Shown: positions 1-5,672, counted from the stretch's first letter. The stretch is DNA of 6,476 bases from Comamonadaceae bacterium (GCA_947469815.1 CANIRI010000141.1:1-6476), one strand, 5' to 3'. Program-made: numbers and translations. The notes: generated by a model not told the origin, from the letters alone.

Positions 1-1635
1 GCCGACGGTCCATTCACCCAGCGTCGTCTCCACGCCCAGGTTGATGACTTGGCGGGCCCGCATGATTAGGTAATTGCCCGCGTAAGTTCCGGCTTCATAG
101 CGCGGATTAATTTGGTCCAACGATCCATGTAGCCTGAAACCGGTAAATCGCTTGCTACCCGAGAGTGTGACGCCCTCTACCGAGGCGCGCTCCACGTTGT
201 AATAGTCAAAATTAGCGTCCGTGGTAATCAAGTTGTCGAATACGTTGCGATATATGACAAGTTTCAGTTCTTGCCCTGACTTCGAAAAAGCCAGGCTTGC
301 ATCCAGGCTGTGACCCCTCTCGGGAGCTAGAGAGGTGCTTCCACCATAGCTGCTGTATAGCTGCTCAAGCGTAGGGGCGCGGAATGAGTTTCCTGCGGAG
401 GTCGAGGCACGCCACTCGGGCGCAATTTGGTATGCGTATGAGGCTGCGCCAACATTGCTTACACCGAACACACTGTCAGTGTCGCTTCGCAAGTTCATCT
501 GGACTTCATGCGGGCCAAACTTGGTGCCGTATCCTAGCCCCTGAGAGCTATTCGACCTGCTGGCATTGATCGCACTGCCTTGATCAAAGCGGTCCTCTTT
601 ACTTTCTACGTAGGCCGTAATATTTCCACCCAAGGCACGCCAGTTAGCGTCTAAGCTGAGACCATCTAAGGTGGTGAAGTAATCGGTAGAAAAACTATCG
701 TCTTGGTAGCGGCTAACTGAATTGGTCCATTTGGTCGCCGTCTTAAATGAATCTGTCCATTGTGCCTCCCACGCGGCCACGGAGCTGGACATAGATGTAT
801 TGAAAGTTGCATCGTTTGGATAGACTAAATCCTGCGAAGTAGAACTCCAGTAGCCAACGTATCGGGATTGAAGGCGATTTTGAGATGCGTTGACTTCTAG
901 CCTGTTTGCACTGTCCACCTGATAACCCAGGGATAGACCGCTCTCGCTATTTTTGGAACCTTCGGTATCCGGGTAATGGGTTACATCGGGTCGGGTGTTG
1001 AAGCCATCACTTTGGGTGGCACCGGCATGGACGGCGTAATCCCAAGGGCCTTGCGTCCCGCGAACACCCGCTGTCAGGGTCTGCGTGTTGTAGCTACCCA
1101 TGCCCATGGTCACAAATGGGTGTACCCCGGCTTCGCCTTTGCGGGTAATGATTTGCACAGCACCGGCCATGGCATCTGAGCCATACGACACGCTGGACGG
1201 CCCCCGCACAATTTCTATTCGCTCCACATCGCCCAAAGGGATAACCTCCCAAGGAACGCCGCCTCCAAGGCGGGATGTGCCATCCTGCCCACCCATTCGC
1301 ACACCGTCGATGAGCAAGCCTGTCATCCGTGACTCCGCTCCCCTGATGTAAATATTGCCCGTCTTGTTGTCGCTGAAGTTGACCTGCAATCCCGGCTGCG
1401 TCTCCAGCAGTTGCAGCACGGTAGTCGCCCCACTCTCCTCAATCTGCTGCCTATCGATGACGGTGACATCCGCCAAAACCTCCTTAACCGGACGGGCAAA
1501 GCGACTCGCCGTCACCACCACCTCCTGCAAAGCCACTGTTCCAGCGCCGTCCTGCGCGCTCACAGAAAACGAAAAAATGAGCGCGCCAAACGCCGCGACC
1601 GCGCCACAGCGCGCACGAAAAAACCGAGTTTTCAT
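1..1635 (-). CDS. btuB: TonB-dependent vitamin B12 outer-membrane receptor BtuB (C-terminus cut by window edge)
   Basis: Outer-membrane beta-barrel that imports cobalamin using energy from TonB-ExbBD. My reading of the minus strand from 1635 to 1 gives 545 codons with no stop. Residues 1-27 are a signal peptide (basic MKTRFFRAR, hydrophobic core, cleavage after SVSA). A TonB box (LQEVVVTA, about 37-43) follows. The plug (about 46-166) carries QLLETQPGLQV, IYIRGAES, GLLIDGVRM, VERIEIVRGPSSVSYGSDA and GAVQIITRKG, all close to BtuB-type plugs. The rest is barrel, including the family-typical SFRAPTLEQLY. BtuB proteins are about 600-615 residues, so roughly 70 are missing beyond the edge. The ATG is chosen because it starts the signal peptide; it has no good Shine-Dalgarno of its own. 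The cobalamin riboswitch upstream strongly supports B12 over another siderophore or metal ligand. The barrel section is AT-richer than its neighbours (about 48% GC over 541-900). Confidence 0.92.
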   Translation of the reverse strand, partial: MKTRFFRARCGAVAAFGALIFSFSVSAQDGAGTVALQEVVVTASRFARPVKEVLADVTVIDRQQIEESGATTVLQLLETQPGLQVNFSDNKTGNIYIRGAESRMTGLLIDGVRMGGQDGTSRLGGGVPWEVIPLGDVERIEIVRGPSSVSYGSDAMAGAVQIITRKGEAGVHPFVTMGMGSYNTQTLTAGVRGTQGPWDYAVHAGATQSDGFNTRPDVTHYPDTEGSKNSESGLSLGYQVDSANRLEVNASQNRLQSRYVGYWSSTSQDLVYPNDATFNTSMSSSVAAWEAQWTDSFKTATKWTNSVSRYQDDSFSTDYFTTLDGLSLDANWRALGGNITAYVESKEDRFDQGSAINASRSNSSQGLGYGTKFGPHEVQMNLRSDTDSVFGVSNVGAASYAYQIAPEWRASTSAGNSFRAPTLEQLYSSYGGSTSLAPERGHSLDASLAFSKSGQELKLVIYRNVFDNLITTDANFDYYNVERASVEGVTLSGSKRFTGFRLHGSLDQINPRYEAGTYAGNYLIMRARQVINLGVETTLGEWTVG

Positions 1636-1649
1636 AAAGATAGAACCAT
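1632..1649 (-). CDS. Possible five-codon leader ORF (MVLSL) overlapping the btuB start
   Basis: On the minus strand an ATG at 1649-1647 opens a five-codon frame whose TGA (1634-1632) overlaps the btuB ATG in the form ATGA. A GAGGG sequence (1663-1659) sits 9 nt before this ATG, which is good ribosome-binding spacing, while btuB itself has no purine-rich site at the right distance. The arrangement would fit translational coupling: ribosomes load on the mini-ORF and re-initiate on btuB. The sequence facts are direct. That the mini-ORF is translated is inference, and a frame this short can arise by chance. Confidence 0.35.
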   Translation of the reverse strand: MVLSL

Positions 1650-1663
1650 CAACAAGAGCCCTC

Positions 1664-1681
1664 GCCGTCTTCCCCGACAGC
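1664..1681 (-). other. Small hairpin just upstream of the GAGGG site in the btuB leader
   Basis: On the minus strand GCTGTC and GACGGC can form a 6-bp stem (one G-U pair) around a GGGGAA loop, directly before the GAGGG motif at 1663-1659. It could affect access to the ribosome-binding region or take part in a longer alternative fold. It has no U-tract, so it is not a terminator. It is short and could be chance. Confidence 0.3.
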
Positions 1682-1694
1682 GCATGGACGTCAC

Positions 1695-1717
1695 GGCTGT
1701 GCGACGCGCGCACAACC
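1695..1717 (-). promoter_or_regulatory. Candidate expression-platform hairpin of the btuB riboswitch
   Basis: Six nucleotides after the riboswitch P1 stem closes, the transcript can form a 9-bp stem, GGTTGTGCG with CGCACAGCC (one G-U pair), around a 5-nt loop. No run of U follows, so this does not look like an intrinsic terminator. Control at the level of translation start, or Rho-dependent termination, fits better. An overlapping alternative pairing, CACGG (1724-1720) with CCGTG (1696-1692), competes with it and includes bases next to P1, as expected of a switching element. The pairings are seen; the regulatory role is inferred. Confidence 0.45.
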
Positions 1718-1722
1718 ACCGT

Positions 1723-1929
1723 GTTGGCCGGTATCCGGGCTGGTGGAACACACTCCATCGCCTTCCCAAGCGCGTGTTCAAGACGCTCAGTGGCCATGAT
1801 GGAGCCGGAACCGAATTCGGTTCGTCCACTTACCGTTGCGGGGGCAGCGCAGGTTAGGTTGGCGTTGTAGCGCCTTCCCTCCTGCTTCCCGTTGAACTGC
1901 GCCGTGCGAACCACGGCGCGAGCACCAAC
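1723..1929 (-). ncRNA. Cobalamin (AdoCbl) riboswitch upstream of btuB
   Basis: Cis-acting RNA that binds adenosylcobalamin and lowers btuB expression when B12 is abundant. The conserved blocks appear in the right order on the minus strand. They are P1 strand GTTGG (1929-1925), the GTTCAACGGGAAG block (1897-1885), the invariant GCTGCCCCCGCAACGGTAAG core (1848-1829), the B12 box GCCACTG (1794-1788), TTGGGAAGGCG (1769-1759), the AGCCCGGATACCGGCC block (about 1741-1726), and P1 closing strand CCAAC (1727-1723). A perfect 8-bp hairpin, GCGCCGTG/CACGGCGC, fills 1919-1899 as a 5' peripheral stem. The match to Rfam cobalamin riboswitch consensus is by eye but unmistakable. The predicted transcription start (about 1929) coincides with the first base of P1. 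Confidence 0.96.
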
Positions 1930-1935
1930 GGGCGC

Positions 1936-1941
1936 ATTGTA
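1936..1941 (-). promoter_or_regulatory. -10 element of the btuB/riboswitch promoter
   Basis: Minus-strand TACAAT ends 7 nt before the predicted start at about 1929, exactly where riboswitch stem P1 begins. No convincing TTGACA-like -35 lies 16-18 bp upstream, so the promoter is either weak at -35 or activator-assisted. The hexamer lies in the left arm of the inverted repeat at 1933-1986. Confidence 0.6.
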
Positions 1942-1977
1942 GGTGGGGGCCGGTGCAGGCGTGTTGCGGATGCGACC

Positions 1978-1983
1978 TACAAT
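1978..1983 (+). promoter_or_regulatory. -10 element of the zapB-like/zapA promoter
   Basis: TACAAT in the context CCTACAATG, the same 9-mer seen before 6S RNA and (minus strand) before btuB. The expected start falls at about 1990-1991, one or two bases from the ATG at 1992, which implies a leaderless or nearly leaderless transcript. No clear -35 hexamer is seen at 16-18 bp. Confidence 0.55.
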
Positions 1984-1991
1984 GCGGCGCT

Positions 1992-2240
1992 ATGCACCCC
2001 GAGTCCACCGTCGAACAAATCGCCGAGCGCGTCGAGCGGCTCTTGGTGCGCTACGAGGAACTGCAACGCACCAACGCGCTGCTGGCCGGTCAGGTGCAAA
2101 CGCTGACACAGGAACGCGACTCGCTGCGTTCGCGCCTGGCAGCAGCGCGGGGTCGTATCGAAGCCCTGCTGGACCGGTTGCCTGAAACCGCACCCCCGCC
2201 TGAATCGCTGACCCCCGCTGAGCAGCGGCACGCCGGATGA
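1992..2240 (+). CDS. ZapB-like coiled-coil cell-division protein
   Basis: An 82-residue cytoplasmic protein, probably of the small coiled-coil family found before zapA in many proteobacteria (TIGR02449/ZapB-like), which would help organise the FtsZ ring through ZapA. Residues about 5-60 form a charged heptad-rich helix (VEQIAERVERLLVRYEE, then LLAGQVQTLTQERDSLRSRL), followed by a proline-rich tail (ETAPPPESLTPAEQ). There is no signal peptide or membrane segment. The ATG at 1992 is preferred because an in-frame GTG at 1953 would put the promoter's -10 inside the gene and add a cysteine-rich unrelated stretch. There is no Shine-Dalgarno; the predicted transcript start lies at the ATG. Its stop overlaps the zapA start as ATGA, which suggests coupling. 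Family assignment rests on context and coiled-coil character, because sequence in this group is poorly conserved. Confidence 0.75.
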   Translation: MHPESTVEQIAERVERLLVRYEELQRTNALLAGQVQTLTQERDSLRSRLAAARGRIEALLDRLPETAPPPESLTPAEQRHAG

Positions 2241-2566
2241 AACAGCTCGAAGTTCAAATCATGGGCCACGGCTATTTGCTGGGGTGTCCGGAGGGCGGCG
2301 AGGCCAAGTTGATGGCTGCAGTCAACCGCGTAGACGCCGCCATGTGCAAGATCCGGGATGGCGGAAAAATCAAGGCCCGCGACCGGATTGCGGTTCTGGC
2401 GGCCTTGAACCTGGCATTTGACACCAGCGACAACGACGGCGCCAGCGTGCCGACCTTGACGGAACCGATGCCGCTCACCCTGAACCGCCGCCAAAGCGAT
2501 GTGCTGCTGGAGCCGCTGCTGCGCCGCCTGGACAAAGTGCTGGGCGACGACGGAAAGCTCTTTTAA
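2237..2566 (+). CDS. zapA: Cell division protein ZapA
   Basis: A 109-residue cytoplasmic FtsZ-binding protein that cross-links and stabilises FtsZ filaments at the division site. The N-terminal globular domain shows the family pattern: KQLEVQIMGHGYLLGCPEGGE (residues about 2-22), AVNRVDAAMCKIRDGGKIKARDRIAVLAALNLAFD (about 28-62), then a C-terminal region (LLEPLLRRLDKVLGDDGKLF) that may help the helical dimer and tetramer assembly known for ZapA. Its length matches the usual 100-110. It starts inside the stop of the ZapB-like gene (ATGA), so the two are very probably translated together from the promoter at 1978. The stop codon abuts the 6S RNA promoter region with no terminator between, so some read-through into 6S RNA is possible. 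Confidence 0.93.
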   Translation: MKQLEVQIMGHGYLLGCPEGGEAKLMAAVNRVDAAMCKIRDGGKIKARDRIAVLAALNLAFDTSDNDGASVPTLTEPMPLTLNRRQSDVLLEPLLRRLDKVLGDDGKLF

Positions 2567-2584
2567 GCCGGTGCCACTGCGGCC

Positions 2585-2590
2585 TACAAT
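2585..2590 (+). promoter_or_regulatory. -10 element of the 6S RNA promoter
   Basis: TACAAT in the context CCTACAATG, 6 bp before the first base of the 6S closing stem (2596), giving a start at about 2596-2598. At 17-bp spacing the -35 position (2562-2567) reads TTTAAG, only a partial match, and overlaps the zapA stop codon. Confidence 0.65.
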
Positions 2591-2595
2591 GGGCC

Positions 2596-2767
2596 TGTCT
2601 GCGGAACTGTTGGGCTTTTGATTTCCTTTACCAATGCTCATTGAGCCAGGGCTTGGAACATCGCTCCCCTAGCGCGATCATCTCGCGTCAGATGAACCCG
2701 ATGGGGTGCTGACCTCGCCCACCTAAACTGCGGTTTAGGATGCCCGGTCCGGTGGTTTCCGCAGACA
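2596..2767 (+). ncRNA. ssrS: 6S RNA (sigma70 holoenzyme regulator)
   Basis: A non-coding RNA that mimics an open promoter and sequesters sigma70 RNA polymerase, mainly in stationary phase. The ends pair perfectly: TGTCTGCGGAA (2596-2606) with TTCCGCAGACA (2757-2767), 11 bp. A second stem, TTGGGC (2610-2615) with GCCCGG (2742-2747), follows after a small internal loop. The 5' bubble strand is A/U-rich (about 2616-2637) and is the likely pRNA template by analogy with E. coli. The 3' bubble strand carries a perfect hairpin, CCTAAAC-TGCG-GTTTAGG (2722-2739), matching the known bubble hairpin of E. coli 6S RNA. An apical hairpin sits at about 2672-2689. The span of about 172 nt and the location directly after zapA are both typical of proteobacterial 6S RNA. 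Exact ends are estimates; processing may add or remove a few bases. Confidence 0.93.
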
Positions 2768-2815
2768 CTTTTCCCGCACCGCACCCCTCTCCCCCCTCCT
2801 TCTGCACCCCATCCC

Positions 2816-3631
2816 ATGTTTGAGCCGCAACTGATTGCTGAACTCGCGGCCCTGGGTCTGTGCGCCGGCTTCATGGCCGGCCTGCTGGGCATCGGCGGGG
2901 GCATGATGATTGCGCCATTTATGACCATGATCCTGGCCCAGCGCGGCGTGGGAACGGACGCGGGCGTCAAAGTGGCCATTGCCACCTGCATGGCCATGAT
3001 CGCATTCACCAGCCTGTCCAGCCTGCGCGCACACCACCAGCGCGGTACGGTGCGCTGGGACATCGTCAAGGCGCTGGCGCCGGGCATTGCGCTGGGTGGC
3101 GCATTGGCCAGCGCGGGCGTGTTCGCTGCCCTCAAGGGCCACACGGTGTCGCTGGTGTTTGCGGCCTTTGTGGGTTTTTCAGCGACCCAGATGCTGCTGA
3201 ACAAGCAGCCGCGCGCCAGCCGCCAGTTGCCGGGCGTGGCGGGGCAAAGCGCTGCGGGCGTTGCCATCGGCTTTCTGTCCGGCTTGGTCGGCGCAGGCGG
3301 CGGCTTTGTCAGCGTGCCCTACATGCTGGCGCACAACGTGGCCATGATCAATGCGGTGAGCACCAGCGCCGCTTTGGGCTTTCCGATCGCATTTTTCAAC
3401 AGCTTGGGCTACATCGCCGGGGGCTGGGACGCACCGGGCCTACCTCCGTGGTCGCTGGGCTACGTATGGCTGCCGGGTCTCTTGGTCACCGCCTCGTGCA
3501 GCGTCTGGACCGCGCCCCTGGGCGCAAAAATGGCGCACCGCCTGCCCATGGTCACACTACGCCGGATTTTTGCAGTTTTGCTCTATGGCCTGTGCGCATA
3601 CATGCTGAACAAGGGCCTGTCGGGCGAATAA
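2816..3631 (+). CDS. TSUP (TauE/SafE) family membrane permease
   Basis: A 271-residue inner-membrane protein of the sulfite exporter TauE/SafE family, whose known members move sulfite, sulfoacetate and other small organosulfur or organic anions; the substrate here cannot be told. About eight hydrophobic helices are visible (roughly 8-28, 51-70, 88-107, 111-130, 146-166, 178-203, 213-233, 250-266). The family's internal duplication is clear: GLLGIGGGMMIAPFM (22-36) and GLVGAGGGFVSVPYM (156-170). A basic loop, RAHHQRGTVRWD (71-82), follows helix 2. Length is normal. The ATG lies 48 nt after the 6S RNA closing stem in a very C-rich stretch with no Shine-Dalgarno; the next in-frame ATG would remove part of helix 1, so this start is kept. 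A strong terminator begins at its stop codon. No sulfur-metabolism genes are adjacent. Confidence 0.92.
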   Translation: MFEPQLIAELAALGLCAGFMAGLLGIGGGMMIAPFMTMILAQRGVGTDAGVKVAIATCMAMIAFTSLSSLRAHHQRGTVRWDIVKALAPGIALGGALASAGVFAALKGHTVSLVFAAFVGFSATQMLLNKQPRASRQLPGVAGQSAAGVAIGFLSGLVGAGGGFVSVPYMLAHNVAMINAVSTSAALGFPIAFFNSLGYIAGGWDAPGLPPWSLGYVWLPGLLVTASCSVWTAPLGAKMAHRLPMVTLRRIFAVLLYGLCAYMLNKGLSGE

Positions 3632-3655
3632 AAAAACCCGCCTAAGCGGGTTTTT
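3632..3655. terminator. Bidirectional Rho-independent terminator between the permease and phaB
   Basis: Perfect 10-bp inverted repeat AAAAACCCGC-CTAA-GCGGGTTTTT, starting right after the permease stop codon and 21 nt past the phaB stop. The arms supply a U-tract in either direction, so it should end both convergent transcripts. Confidence 0.95.
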
Positions 3656-3676
3656 CACAAACGCAGCCGCGGGGGC

Positions 3677-4414
3677 TCAGCCCATGTGCAATCCGCCGTT
3701 CACCGAGAAGTCTGCGCCAGTCGCGTAGCCGCCCTCTTCCGAGGCCAGCCAGGCGATGATGGAGGCGATCTCGCTAGGCTCGCCCAGACGTTTGACCGGC
3801 ACGGTGGCCACGATCTTGGCCAGCACATCTTCGCGGATCGCTTTGACCATGTCGGTGCCGATGTAGCCGGGGCTCACGGTGTTGACCGTCACGCCTTTGG
3901 TGGCCAGCTCTTGCGCTAGCGCCATGGAGAAACCATGCATGCCGGCTTTGGCCGCCGAGTAATTGGTTTGACCCGCCTGGCCTTTTTCGCCGTTCACCGA
4001 TGAGATGTTGACGATGCGGCCCCAACCTTTTTCGACCATGTCGGCGACCACTTGCTTGGTCACATTGAACATGGAATTGAGGTTGGTCTCGATCACCATG
4101 TCCCAATCTTCGCGGCTCATTTTGAGGAACATGCGGTCGCGGGTGATGCCAGCGTTGTTCACCAGTACATCAATCACGCCATGTTCGGCCTTGGTTTTGG
4201 TGAAGGCAGCCACGGTGGAATCCCAGTCGCCCACATTGCCCACCGACGCGTAAAAGGTGTAGCCCAAAGCGGACTGCTCGGCCAGCCACTTGGCGTGGTC
4301 ACGGGTCGGGCCGCAACCGGCGATCACTTTGAAGCCCTCTTTGTGCAGGCGCTGGCAAATGGCGGTACCGATGCCACCCATGCCGCCGGTCACGTACGCA
4401 ACTTTCTGACTCAT
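3677..4414 (-). CDS. phaB: NADPH-dependent acetoacetyl-CoA reductase PhaB
   Basis: A cytoplasmic short-chain dehydrogenase (245 residues) that reduces acetoacetyl-CoA to (R)-3-hydroxybutyryl-CoA, the PHB monomer. The Rossmann cofactor motif TGGMGGIG is at 9-16 and NNAG at 86-89. The catalytic set is Ser139 (ISSVNGEKGQ), Tyr152 and Lys156 (NYSAAK). SPGYIGTDMVKAI (181-193) and the C-terminal end FSVNGGLHMG are hallmarks of PhaB and distinguish it from FabG. It is one residue shorter than the well-known 246-residue Cupriavidus protein. The start at 4414 is supported by a strong AGGAG site (minus strand AAAAAGGAGACAGTG). A longer open frame upstream to 4720 is phaA read in another frame. It is the last gene of phaCAB, 41 nt after phaA, and ends near the bidirectional terminator; no phaR follows on this side. 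Confidence 0.97.
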   Translation of the reverse strand: MSQKVAYVTGGMGGIGTAICQRLHKEGFKVIAGCGPTRDHAKWLAEQSALGYTFYASVGNVGDWDSTVAAFTKTKAEHGVIDVLVNNAGITRDRMFLKMSREDWDMVIETNLNSMFNVTKQVVADMVEKGWGRIVNISSVNGEKGQAGQTNYSAAKAGMHGFSMALAQELATKGVTVNTVSPGYIGTDMVKAIREDVLAKIVATVPVKRLGEPSEIASIIAWLASEEGGYATGADFSVNGGLHMG

Positions 4415-4455
4415 CACTGTCTCCTTTTTGTAAATAAAAAAACCGAAACGAAAAA

Positions 4456-5634
4456 TTAACGTTCGATGGTGAGCGCAACGCCCATGCCACCACCGATGCA
4501 CAAACTGGCAATGCCTTTTTTGGCACCGCGGCGACCCATCTCGTGCAACAAAGTTACCAGAATGCGGCAGCCAGACGCACCAATCGGGTGACCGATCGCG
4601 ATCGCGCCGCCATTGACATTGACCGTGGACGTATCCCAGCCCATGGCCTGGTTCACGGCGCAGGCCTGCGCGGCGAAGGCTTCGTTGATTTCGAGCAAAT
4701 CCAGATCCTGCGCTTTCCAACCGGCGCGCGCCAAGGCTTTTTGCGATGCGCTGACCGGGCCCATGCCCATCATGGCCGGGTCCAGACCGCTGGTGGCAAA
4801 GCTGGCAATACGGCCCAGTGGCGTCAGGCCCAGGGCGGCGGCTTTCTTGGCGCTCATCACCATCACGGCGGCAGCGCCATCGTTGATGCCGGATGCATTA
4901 CCGGCGGTGACGCCACCGGTTTTATCAAAAGCGGCGCGCAGACCGGCCAGGGCCGCGGCGTCGGTTTTGCGGTTGATGAATTCATCGGCAGCGAAAACAA
5001 TCGGGTCCCCTTTGCGCTGGGGGATGCTGACCGGCACGATCTCATCGACAAACTTACCTGCGTCTTGCGCTGCGGCAGCTTTTTGCTGGCTGGCCAGGGC
5101 GAGTGCGTCTTGCATGTCGCGGCTGATGCTGTGGGCTTTGGCCACGTTCTCGGCGGTGATGCCCATGTGGTACTGGTTGTAGACGTCCCACAGGCCGTCG
5201 ACGATCATGGAGTCGACCATGTTCCAGTTGCCCATGCGTTGGCCATCGCGGCTGCCCAGCAGCACGTGGGGCGAGGCGCTCATGTTTTCCTGGCCACCGG
5301 CGATCACAATCTCGCTATCACCCCAGGCCACGGCCTGCGCGGCCAGCATCACGGCTTTCAGGCCAGAGCCGCATACAGCGTTGATGGTCAACGCAGGGGT
5401 TTCCTTGGCCACTCCGCTTTTCATCAGCGACTGGCGCGCCGGGTTTTGGCCCGCGCCCGCTGCCAGCACCTGGCCCATGATGACTTCGCCAATCTGGTCA
5501 GCGCCCACGCCGGTGCGTTCCAGCAGGTTTTTGATGACTGTCGCACCCAGCTCGGGCGCGGCAACTTTGGCCAGGCTGCCGCCGAATTTGCCGACGGCGG
5601 TGCGGGTGGCGGCGACGATGACGATGTCTTCCAT
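4456..5634 (-). CDS. phaA: Acetyl-CoA C-acetyltransferase (beta-ketothiolase) PhaA
   Basis: A cytoplasmic biosynthetic thiolase (392 residues) that condenses two acetyl-CoA into acetoacetyl-CoA, the first step to PHB. Catalytic residues are in place: acyl-accepting Cys88 in NAVCGSGLKAV, the NEAFAAQ motif (317-323), His349 in GGAIAIGHPIGASG, and Cys379 in ASLCIGGGMG. Their numbering matches the PhaA family (88/349/379). Length is typical. The ATG at 5634 starts the conserved MEDIVIVAATRTAVGKFGG, with a GGAG site about 10 nt before it; the open frame running further upstream overlaps phaC in another frame. It lies 38 nt after phaC and 41 nt before phaB in T-rich spacers with no hairpin, so all three are very likely one transcript. 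GC is about 63% in the part I counted (4861-5040). Confidence 0.97.
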   Translation of the reverse strand: MEDIVIVAATRTAVGKFGGSLAKVAAPELGATVIKNLLERTGVGADQIGEVIMGQVLAAGAGQNPARQSLMKSGVAKETPALTINAVCGSGLKAVMLAAQAVAWGDSEIVIAGGQENMSASPHVLLGSRDGQRMGNWNMVDSMIVDGLWDVYNQYHMGITAENVAKAHSISRDMQDALALASQQKAAAAQDAGKFVDEIVPVSIPQRKGDPIVFAADEFINRKTDAAALAGLRAAFDKTGGVTAGNASGINDGAAAVMVMSAKKAAALGLTPLGRIASFATSGLDPAMMGMGPVSASQKALARAGWKAQDLDLLEINEAFAAQACAVNQAMGWDTSTVNVNGGAIAIGHPIGASGCRILVTLLHEMGRRGAKKGIASLCIGGGMGVALTIER

Positions 5635-5672
5635 GGTGGTGTACTCCAAAAAATAGTGATGAAAAAAGAAAC

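Larger units (their letters stand above)
1933..1986. repeat. 12-bp inverted repeat spanning two divergent -10 elements
   Basis: Left arm CGCATTGTAGGT (1933-1944) is the exact reverse complement of right arm ACCTACAATGCG (1975-1986), with a 30-bp spacer. Each arm contains one TACAAT hexamer, pointing outward: minus toward btuB, plus toward the zapB-like gene. Both arms lie upstream of the predicted starts, so the symmetry is in DNA and not in either RNA. It may be two similar -10 regions back to back, or a regulator's operator. Confidence 0.7.

Noticed and set aside
1632..1829. 65-codon minus-strand frame through the riboswitch
   Set aside because: It runs across conserved riboswitch RNA blocks and has no family resemblance. 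Only its last five codons, with their own GAGGG-spaced ATG, are kept as a possible leader ORF.
1355..1870. Plus-strand open frames opposite the btuB start and riboswitch (also 1411-1857)
   Set aside because: Antisense to the btuB plug and the cobalamin riboswitch, low-complexity Arg/Ser/Thr composition, no ribosome site or domain.
1899..1919. Perfect 8-bp hairpin considered as a terminator
   Set aside because: It lies within the 5' part of the riboswitch, between the P1 strand and the GTTCAACGGGAAG block, and has no following U-run, so it is a peripheral aptamer stem.
1953..1991. Earlier GTG start for the ZapB-like gene
   Set aside because: It would encode the -10 element as protein and add a Cys-rich segment unlike the coiled-coil family; the ATG at 1992 begins the sensible helix.
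2638..3267. Minus-strand open frame opposite 6S RNA and the permease
   Set aside because: It covers the 6S RNA and the permease's conserved first half; its sequence is repetitive Ala/Pro/Arg with no domain.
4415..4455. T-rich spacer between phaA and phaB considered as a terminator or promoter
   Set aside because: There is no GC-rich stem before the T-runs and no clear promoter hexamers; it fits a plain intra-operon spacer with the phaB ribosome site.
3677..4720. Extended 347-codon version of phaB
   Set aside because: The extra N-terminal part is phaA in another frame; PhaB proteins start at MSQKVAYVTGG-like sequence and the ATG at 4414 has a strong Shine-Dalgarno.
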